From Microbacterium gubbeenense DSM 15944 (GTDB lineage Bacteria; Actinomycetota; Actinomycetes; Actinomycetales; Microbacteriaceae): DNA of 64,000 bases. The notes beneath the pieces were generated by a model. The model was not told the origin of the DNA. It made no database searches and saw only the letters and a program-made list of their open reading frames with translations. A program made the position numbers and the translations under genes. Of the stretch, positions 1 through 10,479 are shown one piece after another. How positions within the stretch are numbered: position 1 is the first letter of the stretch; each line of letters opens with the position of its first letter. The DNA is taken from the NCBI RefSeq assembly GCF_000422745.1, contig NZ_KE383914.1, positions 228,686 to 292,685 of the forward strand. The letters are read 5' to 3'.

Positions 1-5
1 GCAGT

Positions 6-1460
6 GTGAGTTCGATTCCCCGCGATGTCGCGCGTCTCGAGCGCGCCCGGGAAGGCGCTGCGCTGAGCCTCGTCCGCAGCCCCTGGGCCGCGATCGTCGT
101 CGCCGTGTTCCGCGAGGTGTTCTCGCAGGAGCAGAAGCAGGTGCGCGCCGAGCGGCTGCACGTGCAGGTCGAGACCTACCTCGCCGAGCTGCGCGATGCC
201 GGTCACGACGTCCCCGCCCAGGAGGACGGCCGGGCGCTGTGCCTGTCGTGGATGCACAGCCAGTGGCTGCGCCGCGTGCCGCTCGACGACGGCGAGGCGT
301 ACGAGCTCACCTCGGCGTCGCTGTCGGCGATGCAGATGCACGAGGGGCTCGCGCGCGAGCGCGCGCTGATCAGCGAATCCCGACTCACGACGATCGTCGA
401 CGCCGTGCACCGCTGGGCCGTCGAGGCCACGCCCGACGAGACCGCGCGCATCGCCGCGCTCGACGCCGAGATCGAGGCGCTCACGGCCGAGCGCGATCGG
501 ATCCGCGCGGGCGGCGCGGTCGAGGTGGCGGACGAGGACCGCATGCACGAGGGATTCGGAGACCTGGTCGATCTCATCGACCAGCTGCCGGGCGACTTCC
601 GCCGGGTGGAGGAGTCGCTCGACCGGATCCACGAGCAGATGGTGCGCGACTTTCGCGCGGACGAGCGGCCGAAGGGGGACGTCCTGGGGGACTACCTCGC
701 CGCGAGCGCGCACCTGACGTCGCAGACGCGGGAGGGACGCGCGTTCGAGGGGGCGCTCGCGATCCTCGGCGACGAGAACCTGCTCGAGGCGTTCCGCGAG
801 GATCTGCGCGCGATCGTCGCGCACCCGTTCGCGCGCACCCTGACGCGCGACGAGCGGGCAGACTTCGTCTCGGCCGACGCGGTGCTGCGCCGCGGGCTGC
901 GCGACGTGCAGATGCGCCAGCGCCGCGCGTCGCAGTCGCTCGCCGAATACCTGTCGTCGTACTCGTCGGGCGAGGAGCGCGAGCTCACGCGCACGCTGCG
1001 CTCGATCGAGCAGGAGCTCGGCGTGTGGATGCGCGGTGCCCGGCCGCGCGATGCGGTGCCGATGGAATGGATGCCGACGCGCCTCGACATCGATCACCTG
1101 CGCACCCGCTTCTACGACCCCGCCTCCGCGGCGCCCGCGGCGAAGCTCGACGACGTCAGCGGCGAGCGGCCCGACGCCCCGCGGATCCGCGACGTGCGCC
1201 GGCAGGGCGGCCCGCTTCTCGCCGAAACGCTCGACGGCATCGAGCGCGCACTCGCCGGCGGCGCCGGATCCCTCGCGAACGCGTTCAATCAGCTTCCGGA
1301 CGACCTGCGACGCCCCGTCGAACTGTTCGGCCTCGCCTACCTCGCCTCGCACGGGCGGCTGGCGGGCGAACCCGGCGGCACCGTGAGCGCGGTGCGCCCC
1401 GACGGCACGCGCCGCACGTTCGAGCTCCCCGACATGTCACGAGAGGCCACCGATGAGTGA
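6..1460 (+). CDS. jetA: Wadjet/MksF-like JetA, DUF3375 protein
   Basis: Predicted kleisin-like subunit of a bacterial SMC (MukBEF/MksBEF/Wadjet) complex that acts on circular DNA. The 484-residue length and the N-terminal pattern (LERAREG, then SPWAAIVVAVFREVFS, then LHVQVETYLAELRDAG) match DUF3375 proteins. The rest is charged and helical, with no membrane segment. GTG at 6 is used because the family motif starts about ten residues later; the window begins five bases upstream, so an earlier start cannot be excluded. It overlaps jetB by 8 nt and is translationally coupled to it. Family knowledge: JetA, JetB and JetC form the loop-extruding motor in plasmid defence and partner the nuclease JetD. 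Substrate specificity here is inferred. Confidence 0.9.
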   Translation: MSSIPRDVARLERAREGAALSLVRSPWAAIVVAVFREVFSQEQKQVRAERLHVQVETYLAELRDAGHDVPAQEDGRALCLSWMHSQWLRRVPLDDGEAYELTSASLSAMQMHEGLARERALISESRLTTIVDAVHRWAVEATPDETARIAALDAEIEALTAERDRIRAGGAVEVADEDRMHEGFGDLVDLIDQLPGDFRRVEESLDRIHEQMVRDFRADERPKGDVLGDYLAASAHLTSQTREGRAFEGALAILGDENLLEAFREDLRAIVAHPFARTLTRDERADFVSADAVLRRGLRDVQMRQRRASQSLAEYLSSYSSGEERELTRTLRSIEQELGVWMRGARPRDAVPMEWMPTRLDIDHLRTRFYDPASAAPAAKLDDVSGERPDAPRIRDVRRQGGPLLAETLDGIERALAGGAGSLANAFNQLPDDLRRPVELFGLAYLASHGRLAGEPGGTVSAVRPDGTRRTFELPDMSREATDE

Positions 1461-2145
1461 CGATTCCGCGTTCGCCCCGACCGTCAGCGTCGAGGACGAC
1501 CACGACGACACCCGCCTGACCCTCTTCGAGGGCGACGACGGCGGGCTCACCCTCGACCAGCGGCGCTGCCTCGTCGTGATTCTGAAGCACCCTGTCGTGA
1601 CCGATGATCGCGCCGAGTGGGCGACGCTCGTGCGCGATTCGCGCGTCATCAAGAGCCGCTTGAACGACCTGTTCCTCGACCTCGTGATCGACCGCGAGCG
1701 CGGCATCGCGTACAAGGTGCAGATCCGCTCGGGAGAATTCGGATCCGTGCCCCCGCTCCTGCGCGACGCTGCGTTCACGCGCGAGGAGACGATCCTGCTC
1801 GTCGTGCTGCGCCAGCGACACCTCGCGGCGCGCGGCAGCGGCCTGCCCCGCGCGCACGTGGATCGCGACGAGCTGATCGCGGGGATCGACACGTTCCGTC
1901 CCTCGAGCGCGACGGACCAGGCGGGCGACCAGAAGCGGTCCGCGGCCGCCGTCGACGCGCTCGTGCGATCCGGTGTGCTCGCGAAGGCGGGATCCGACGA
2001 CCGGTTCGTGATCTCGGACGTGATCGAGCGCATGCTCTCGATCGACCGGCTGCACGAGCTGCACGCGTGGCTGAAGGAGCAGAACAGCCCGGATGCGGTG
2101 CGGCCCGCAGCATCTGACGACATCGACGAGGAGGACGGCGAATGA
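1453..2145 (+). CDS. jetB: Wadjet/MksE-like JetB, DUF4194 protein
   Basis: Small accessory (KITE-type) subunit of the SMC complex, 230 residues, a normal DUF4194 length. The conserved core runs from about residue 35 (DQRRCLVVILKHP), through a winged-helix-like section (RDSRVIKSRLNDLFLDLVID), to LLRDAAFTREETILLVVLR. The C-terminus is acidic (DDIDEEDGE). It overlaps jetA by 8 nt and jetC by an ATGA junction, so the three subunits should be made together. In the family this protein bridges the kleisin and the ATPase head. No catalytic residues are expected. Confidence 0.9.
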   Translation: MSDDSAFAPTVSVEDDHDDTRLTLFEGDDGGLTLDQRRCLVVILKHPVVTDDRAEWATLVRDSRVIKSRLNDLFLDLVIDRERGIAYKVQIRSGEFGSVPPLLRDAAFTREETILLVVLRQRHLAARGSGLPRAHVDRDELIAGIDTFRPSSATDQAGDQKRSAAAVDALVRSGVLAKAGSDDRFVISDVIERMLSIDRLHELHAWLKEQNSPDAVRPAASDDIDEEDGE

Positions 2146-5100
2146 GCGACCTGCTGATCGCCGGGTACGACGACGAGACCGCGCAGTGGCGCATCGAGAG
2201 CCTGCAGGTCATCAACTGGGGCGGGTTCCACGGGCTGCACACGACGCGCTTCGATGACGAGGCGACGCTGATCTCAGGCGGCTCCGGAACCGGAAAGTCG
2301 ACCCTGCTCGACGCGTATACGGCCCTCATGATGCCGGCGACGGTGCCGTTCAACGGCGCCTCGAACGATGCCACGGTCGGCCGCGCTCGCGGCATGGATC
2401 AGCGCAACGTGCTCACCTACCTGCGCGGCAAGAGCGACTCGGTCGGCGGTGTCGACAAGGTGCTGCGCGGCGAGGGAACGAGCGCGTGGGGCGCCGTCGC
2501 GGCGACGTTCGTCGACGGATCCGGTCGCCAGCATTCTGCGATCCGCACCTATTTCGCGCCGGCGAACGCCGGGCGCAGCGTCGACGTGCGCACGCGGCAC
2601 CTGACGATCGACGGACCGTTCGACCTGGGAGCCGTCGCCGATTTCGCCGATTCGCGGTTCGATCCGCGCGCGATGCGGGCCGCGTTCCCGGGGCTCAAGC
2701 ACCACGAGACGACGCAGGACTTCCTGTACGCGGTCGCCGCGCGCCTCGGCATCGGCGAGGGCGGCGACAGCGACAACGCGCTGCGACTGCTCGCGCGGAT
2801 CCAGGCTGGCCACCAGGTGCGCACGGTCGACCGTCTGTTCAAGGAGATGGTGCTCGAGCGCCCGTCGACCTTCCAAGCCGCCGACGCCGTGCTCGAGCAG
2901 TTCCACGCGCTGAGGCAGAGCCACGAATCGCTCCAGACGGCCGAGGCGAAGGAGCGCATGCTCGCCGACATCGCGGCGCTCTACGCCGACTACGAGGCGG
3001 CCAAGGACCGGGCAGGGCGCCTCGACCGATACGGGGTCGCGGCGGATCCGCAGGCCCCGACGCCCTTCCGCCTCTGGCAGGTGCGCACCGAGCAGCGCCT
3101 CGTCGACGAGCAGGAGGCGCAGAACCGCGAGTCGCGGGACGCGGCGAAGTCGGCGGTGACCTCGGCGCGCGCCGCCGAAGCGGCCCTGCGGGTCGAGGTC
3201 GAAGACCTGAAGCAGCAGCGCGAAGAGGGCGGCGGCGGTCAGCTGTCCCGCCTCGACGCGCGGATCAGCGAGGCCGAGGTGCGCGCCGAGCAGGTAGCCG
3301 ACGCGCGCCGCACGCTGCTCGCCCGGCTGGAGCCGATCGGCGCGACCCTCCCGACGTCCGAGGCCTTCGCCTCGGTCCGCGGCGTTGCGCGCGATTTCCT
3401 CGGCACCGTCGATGAACGGCTCGCCGACATCAAGCGCCGGCGCGACGAAGAGGTCATCACGGTCGGCGAGCTGCGCCGGAAGAAGCGCGAGACGGCGGCA
3501 GAGCTGGAGTCGATGCGGGCGCGCGGCAGCCGGATCCCCGACGCGTTCGACCGGGCGCGGCAGGCGATCGCGAGCGCGGCGGGAATGGATCCGGCCGACC
3601 TCCCGTTCGCCGCCGAGCTGATGGACGTGCGCCCCGAGTTCGACGAGTGGCGCCTCGCGGCCGAGGCGACGCTGTCGGGCATCGGCATGACGCTGCTGAT
3701 GGACGAGCGGCGGCAGGCGCAGATCCGGCAGGCGATCGACGGCGTGCGCCTCGAGCGCCGCGTGCGCTTCGAGGGCGTCGACCTCGATGAGGGCGCCGCG
3801 AATCCGGACGACGAGCGGTTCATCTCGGGCCGCCTCGCCTTCCGAGACTCGCCGTTCGCCGGCTGGGTCCGGCGACAGGTCGTCGCGCGCGACCACCTCT
3901 GCGTCGGCCAGGCTTCGGAGCTCGGTGGATCCACCCCGGGCGTGACGATCGCGGGGCAGACGTCCGATGGGCGTCGCGGCGCGCACGGTCGCGACCCGCG
4001 CGAGCGCGGGATCCTCGGTTTCTCGAATGTGAGCAGGCGCGGCGACGTCGAGGTCGATCTCGCGTCGTTCGACGAGCAGATCGCCGAGCGCGAGCGGGCG
4101 AGGGTCGCGTGCGAGCGGGAGCAGGACGACGTTCAGCGGTACGCCGAGGCGTATCGGCGGATCGAGGACGCGTCGTGGGAGTCGATCGATCAGACCAGCG
4201 CCGAGGCGGCCGTCGCGGGCCTGAAGACGCAGCGCGAGACAGTGCTGGCCGAGTCTGGCACCCTCTCGGATGCCGCGGAGCGCCTGGTCGAAGCGGAGGA
4301 ACAGCTCGAGGCCGCGCGCCGCGCGCGGTTCCGCGCCGAGGCCGACCTCGATGAGCTCAACTCGGCGTGGGGCGCGCTCGTCGATCGCCAGGACGCGCTG
4401 TTCACCGATCTCGAGAGCCTGGATAGCGAGATCTCGCTGTCGGAGGAGGACCAGCAGCACCTCGATCGCGAGCTCGCGCGCGTGGATCCGGAGGTCACGT
4501 CCGACACGTTCGCGCGCGTGGCGGTGCGGCTGCGCGACGAGCTGAGGCAGGGGATCCGCCGCGAGAACGCGGCCCTGCACGCCGCACGGGAGGCGCTCGA
4601 GCGCATCTTCCGCGCGTACGACGAGCGGTGGCCGGATCCGAACCGCGGCACCTCGATCGAGGCGTACGAGGAGTACCAGGCCATCTACGATGAGATCGCG
4701 CGCGACAAGCTGTCGCAGCACCGGCTCGAGTTCCGCCGGCACATCCGCGACGTGTCGGCGACCGACCTGAAGATGCTGAGCGATTCGTTCGGGCATGCGC
4801 TGCAGAGCATCCGCGAGCGGCTGGATCCGGTCGACGAGATCCTCTCGGGGCTGGCATTCGCGTCGGACACCGACCGCCTGCGCATTGAGATGCGGCACCT
4901 GCACCCCGAGCGCGTGGAGCGGGTGAAGCAGCAGCTGAACGCCCTGGCGCGCGCCGAGATCGTCGAGTGGACCGACGAGGAGGCCGACCGGCGCTTCGCC
5001 GAGCTGCAGGAGTTCATCGACGTGATCGATCTGCCGGAAGACGGTGTGAATGCGCAGCGCGACGAGCTGCTCGACGTGCGCCGCCACATTGAGATCACGG

Positions 5101-5468
5101 CGAGCCGCGTGGATCCGGACGGCAGCGTGGTCTCGACCTACTCGACGCTCGGCGACAAGTCGGGCGGCGAGTCGCAGGAGCTCGTCGCGTTCGTGGTCGG
5201 CGCCGCGCTGCGCTATCAGCTCGGCGACCAGACGCGCTCGTGGCCGCGGTTCGCGCCGGTGTTCCTCGATGAGGGCTTCGTGAAGGCCGACAGTGCGTTC
5301 ACGGGCCGAGCGATCGGCGCCTGGCTCGGCCTCGGTTTCCAGCTCATCGTCGTGGCACCGCTCGACAAGGTGACGGCGCTCGAGCCGCATATGGGCCTGA
5401 ACCTGGCGGTGACGAAGACCCCGGCCGGCTACTCGTTCATCACGGAGTTCCGCGACGCCGAGGGCTGA
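2142..5468 (+). CDS. jetC: Wadjet/MksB-like JetC, SMC-family ATPase
   Basis: SMC-like ATPase motor of the Jet/Mks complex, 1108 residues, the usual size. Walker A is at residues 46-53 (GGSGTGKS). Long charged coiled coils fill about 270-480 and 640-960, with a hinge-like globular part near 480-630. The ABC signature (KSGGESQE) is near residue 1005 and Walker B (PVFLDEGF) near 1040, so the ATPase head looks complete. It starts on the ATGA overlap with jetB. The next gene is convergent and starts 12 nt away, so the jetD nuclease gene that normally accompanies this set is not downstream. Either it is upstream of the window or this is a three-gene version. Confidence 0.92.
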   Translation: MSDLLIAGYDDETAQWRIESLQVINWGGFHGLHTTRFDDEATLISGGSGTGKSTLLDAYTALMMPATVPFNGASNDATVGRARGMDQRNVLTYLRGKSDSVGGVDKVLRGEGTSAWGAVAATFVDGSGRQHSAIRTYFAPANAGRSVDVRTRHLTIDGPFDLGAVADFADSRFDPRAMRAAFPGLKHHETTQDFLYAVAARLGIGEGGDSDNALRLLARIQAGHQVRTVDRLFKEMVLERPSTFQAADAVLEQFHALRQSHESLQTAEAKERMLADIAALYADYEAAKDRAGRLDRYGVAADPQAPTPFRLWQVRTEQRLVDEQEAQNRESRDAAKSAVTSARAAEAALRVEVEDLKQQREEGGGGQLSRLDARISEAEVRAEQVADARRTLLARLEPIGATLPTSEAFASVRGVARDFLGTVDERLADIKRRRDEEVITVGELRRKKRETAAELESMRARGSRIPDAFDRARQAIASAAGMDPADLPFAAELMDVRPEFDEWRLAAEATLSGIGMTLLMDERRQAQIRQAIDGVRLERRVRFEGVDLDEGAANPDDERFISGRLAFRDSPFAGWVRRQVVARDHLCVGQASELGGSTPGVTIAGQTSDGRRGAHGRDPRERGILGFSNVSRRGDVEVDLASFDEQIAERERARVACEREQDDVQRYAEAYRRIEDASWESIDQTSAEAAVAGLKTQRETVLAESGTLSDAAERLVEAEEQLEAARRARFRAEADLDELNSAWGALVDRQDALFTDLESLDSEISLSEEDQQHLDRELARVDPEVTSDTFARVAVRLRDELRQGIRRENAALHAAREALERIFRAYDERWPDPNRGTSIEAYEEYQAIYDEIARDKLSQHRLEFRRHIRDVSATDLKMLSDSFGHALQSIRERLDPVDEILSGLAFASDTDRLRIEMRHLHPERVERVKQQLNALARAEIVEWTDEEADRRFAELQEFIDVIDLPEDGVNAQRDELLDVRRHIEITASRVDPDGSVVSTYSTLGDKSGGESQELVAFVVGAALRYQLGDQTRSWPRFAPVFLDEGFVKADSAFTGRAIGAWLGLGFQLIVVAPLDKVTALEPHMGLNLAVTKTPAGYSFITEFRDAEG

Positions 5469-5480
5469 CGCGCGGTCGCA

Positions 5481-5954
5481 TCAGCGCTTGCGGTACGTGA
5501 TCGGGTCGTCGACATACGGCTCCCACGCGGCGCGGATGTCCTGCGGCAGGCGGGCAGGGCGGCCCGTGGTGGTGTCGACGAGCACGACGACGACCGTTGA
5601 ACGCGCGTAGAGCACCTGATCCGCATCGCTCGCGGGGCTCATCACGTCGTAACAGATCTCGGCGGTCGAGCCTCCGAGACGCCCGATCCAGAGCTGCACG
5701 TCCAACGGATCCCGGGCGTACGGAACGGGCAGCAGGTATTCGATCTCCTGGCGTGCGACGAGTGTCGCAAAGCTGCCGCCCGTCGAGACAGTGTCGTCGT
5801 CGAATACGGCGACAGGGCTGTCGTCAGCGTTGCCCTCGCGCCAGAACGCGCGCAGCCGCGCCTCCTCCAGGATCTTCAGCAGGCTGACGTTGTTGATGTG
5901 GCCGAGAGCATCTTGATCGCCCCACCGCCGCTGAACGGGAATGTGCACGCGCAT
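5481..5954 (-). CDS. hotdog-fold acyl-CoA thioesterase
   Basis: Predicted 4-hydroxybenzoyl-CoA-thioesterase-type hydrolase of acyl-CoA thioesters, cytoplasmic, 157 residues, single hotdog domain. The diagnostic N-terminal motif is WGDQDALGHINNVSLLKILEEAR, where the Asp after WGDQ occupies the family's catalytic position. It is followed by IEYLLPVPYARDPLDVQLWIGRLG and a strand ending VVLVDTTTGRPARLP. ATG at 5954 is chosen because the motif lies 11 residues downstream; the open frame extends further but has no family similarity there. It converges on jetC with a 12-nt gap. The physiological substrate cannot be read from sequence. Confidence 0.85.
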   Translation of the reverse strand: MRVHIPVQRRWGDQDALGHINNVSLLKILEEARLRAFWREGNADDSPVAVFDDDTVSTGGSFATLVARQEIEYLLPVPYARDPLDVQLWIGRLGGSTAEICYDVMSPASDADQVLYARSTVVVVLVDTTTGRPARLPQDIRAAWEPYVDDPITYRKR

Positions 5955-6003
5955 GCACCAATGGTGTCCTGCCGTGCCGGGCGGCGCCAACTCGGGTTTC
6001 GCG

Positions 6004-6231
6004 TCACTGTACGCGGACGAGCAGATCCCCGACTTCGCAGTCGAGCGCGCCGCAGATCGCGATGAGGGTCGAGAAGCGGATCGCCTTCGCGCGGTCATTC
6101 TTCAGTACCGAGAGGTTGACGATGCTGACGCCGACCGCGTCGCTGAGGGCCGTGAGTGTCATTCCGCGCGTCGCGAGTAACTCGTCGAGGCGGCAGTGGA
6201 TCCCGGCAAGGTCTGCTCCAGCGGGGGTCAC
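6004..6231 (-). CDS. small XRE/Cro-type HTH regulator
   Basis: 75-residue DNA-binding protein consisting of little more than a helix-turn-helix of the YozG/Cro type (LDELLATRGMTLTALSDAVG, then VNLSVLKNDRAKAIRFSTL). The tail CGALDCEVGDLL is typical of these one-domain repressors. The GTG start at 6231 forms a GTGA overlap with the stop of the upstream membrane-protein gene, which decides the start and indicates coupled translation. DUF2975-type membrane proteins are commonly paired with this regulator in Gram-positives. A cluster of CGATAA hexamers upstream of the pair (7016-7044) is a candidate binding site. Confidence 0.85.
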   Translation of the reverse strand: MTPAGADLAGIHCRLDELLATRGMTLTALSDAVGVSIVNLSVLKNDRAKAIRFSTLIAICGALDCEVGDLLVRVQ

Positions 6232-6962
6232 ACGAGCCCCTCGGTGTCTTCCTGCAGACGCGCGCCGTGGCGGAACACCGCCGCGAGGGCCGCACAGACG
6301 AGTGAAGCGAGCAATGGCCACCACGGGAATATGAGCTGGAAGTGCGGGCTTTCACCGAGAGTGAAGCTCGCCGACGACGTCGTATCGATGGGGTACACCT
6401 CGGAAGCGGCGAGCACATTGCCGATTTCAGAGAGGAGCGCTTCGGCGCCACCGGCTACGAGCAGCAGGACACCCCCGATGATGAACCATCGCGGCACGGC
6501 GGGGGCGAACGGCGATCCGTCGAGAGCGTGCTTCATCGCTACCGAGAACATGACGGCGGGCGCCGCGAGGACCGCGATCTGTGCGATCTGTGCTGCCGCA
6601 AGCACGGCCCTCGGCCCGAGAGTAGTGCCGACAACGGTGATACTGGAGTCCCCGAAGGATCCGTCAAGCACGGCCGGCAGCGTGGTTGGCGTGGCAGGGA
6701 AATGAACCGGCCACATCTGCGATTCGTGAACCGTTACGGAGAGTTCTGGCGCGATCAATGTGTTGTACAGCGCGAACGGGATCGCGATCACCAGAAGGAA
6801 GAGCCACACCTGAGCGATCGCGAGAGTGGCACCCAGTGCGATGCCGCTCGTTCCGCGCCTCCGCGCTGTCAGCCATATGACGAGCGCGACCACCGCAACT
6901 ATGGCGATTCCGATACCGAGGAATCCCAGGCCTTCCGTGAGGTTAGTTCCGCCGATCGTCAT
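6228..6962 (-). CDS. DUF2975-like multi-pass membrane protein
   Basis: Membrane protein of 244 residues with about five hydrophobic segments: near residues 10-33, 42-65, 120-142, 160-180 and 218-238. No catalytic motif is visible and function is unknown. ATG at 6962 is preferred over upstream in-frame ATGs because GGGAG lies six bases before it. The gene ends in a GTGA overlap with the XRE regulator, the arrangement usual for DUF2975 proteins, so the pair may form a small membrane-signal/repressor module. Family assignment rests mainly on topology and context. Confidence 0.55.
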   Translation of the reverse strand: MTIGGTNLTEGLGFLGIGIAIVAVVALVIWLTARRRGTSGIALGATLAIAQVWLFLLVIAIPFALYNTLIAPELSVTVHESQMWPVHFPATPTTLPAVLDGSFGDSSITVVGTTLGPRAVLAAAQIAQIAVLAAPAVMFSVAMKHALDGSPFAPAVPRWFIIGGVLLLVAGGAEALLSEIGNVLAASEVYPIDTTSSASFTLGESPHFQLIFPWWPLLASLVCAALAAVFRHGARLQEDTEGLV

Positions 6963-7015
6963 GTGAGCTCCCGCGAGTTCTGGTGATGCACGGTCATGCA
7001 TTCCGCCGATGTTCA

Positions 7016-7044
7016 CGATAAACGATAACAACGAATATCGATAA
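7016..7044. promoter_or_regulatory. CGATAA repeat cluster, candidate XRE operator
   Basis: CGATAA occurs at 7016-7021, 7023-7028 and 7039-7044, with a related CGAATA at 7032. The patch is AT-rich for this genome and lies 54-82 nt upstream of the DUF2975/XRE start. No other gene begins here except clpC, 228 nt away. The operator role is inferred. Confidence 0.4.
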
Positions 7045-7271
7045 CTCTGTGCTCCGGGAGCACAACTACGGCAGATCGTCGGCTGACTCGCGGATTCGAA
7101 CCGTCGAGATCGGAAGTCGGCGGCAAGCGCCGTCGTCGTGCACGCGGGTACGCCGCGAAGCGGATATGCCCACGGCGAACACGGCTCCCGAGGGGGCGAA
7201 CGCTGATTACCGTAGAGACACGGCGCGTTCGCGCGTGCCGTGCCGAACCGTCAAGTGCCCGGAGGAGTGAC

Positions 7272-9797
<2,526 letters not shown>

Positions 9798-9809
9798 GCC
9801 TCATCGCAG

Positions 9810-9846
9810 AACGCCCCGTCGCCCTCTCAGGGTGGCGGGGCGTTTT
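9810..9846 (+). terminator. intrinsic terminator of clpC
   Basis: Stem of 16 pairs, including two G-T pairs, with a CTC loop. It begins AACGCCCCG and closes CGGGGCGTT, followed by TT. It starts 13 nt after the clpC stop. Confidence 0.9.
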
Positions 9847-9924
9847 CGCGAGTTCTGAGACGATCCGAGACTTCCGGACACTGTGCAGGGTGAGAGACGA
9901 TATCCCAAAGGGGTGGATGGATCG

Positions 9925-10479
9925 ATGCACGCACAGGGAAGAAGCGACGCCGAGCTCGTCGCGGCCTCCGCGAGGGGCGACGCGCTGGCGTTCCGCGAGC
10001 TGTTTCGGGCCTATGTGCGCCCGGTGTTCTGGATCGCGCACGGGCTCCTCGGAGACCGGAGCGACGCCGAAGATGCGGCGCAGGAGACGTTCGCGACGGC
10101 GTGGCAGAAGGTGCGCGGGCTTGAGCTCGCGGGCGACTCCGCGCTGCCGTGGCTCGCGACGATCTGCCGCTTCGTGGCGGCGAACCGGATCCGCGCGCGT
10201 CGCCGCGAGCGCGAGCACGTCGCAGGATCCGTCGACGAGCGCCACCCCGACACGGTCGACGTCGCGCAGCAGGTGATCGACCGCGATCTCGCGGCGCGCA
10301 TCGCCGATGAAGTGGCCGACATGTCGGCCGCCGACAGGCGCGTCTTCGAGCTCTGCATCGCCGAGGGGTACGCCTACCAAGCGGCGGCCGACGAGCTCGG
10401 CATCGCCCACGGATCCGTGCGCAATCGTCTCTCTCGAATCCGAACGCGCCTGCGTTCCGTCGTGAGGGAGGAAGCATGA
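9925..10479 (+). CDS. ECF-type RNA polymerase sigma factor
   Basis: Group-4 sigma factor of 184 residues directing RNA polymerase to a specific promoter set. Region 2 is at about residues 20-90 (FRELFRAYVRPVFWIAHGLL, then DAEDAAQETFATAWQKV); region 4 is at 130-180 (DRRVFELCIAEGYAYQAAADELG, then GSVRNRLSRIRTRLR). ATG at 9925 is preferred because the conserved SDAELV motif follows six residues later; an in-frame GTG at 9883 would add 14 unrelated residues. It ends in an ATGA overlap with the DUF4349 gene, in the position normally occupied by an anti-sigma factor. Confidence 0.92.
   Translation: MHAQGRSDAELVAASARGDALAFRELFRAYVRPVFWIAHGLLGDRSDAEDAAQETFATAWQKVRGLELAGDSALPWLATICRFVAANRIRARRREREHVAGSVDERHPDTVDVAQQVIDRDLAARIADEVADMSAADRRVFELCIAEGYAYQAAADELGIAHGSVRNRLSRIRTRLRSVVREEA

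Noticed and set aside
2274-5390. Open frame of over 1000 codons antisense to jetC
   Set aside because: High third-position GC on the sense strand removes stops from the opposite strand. The translation is Arg/Leu/Val-rich with no domain, and jetC is certain.
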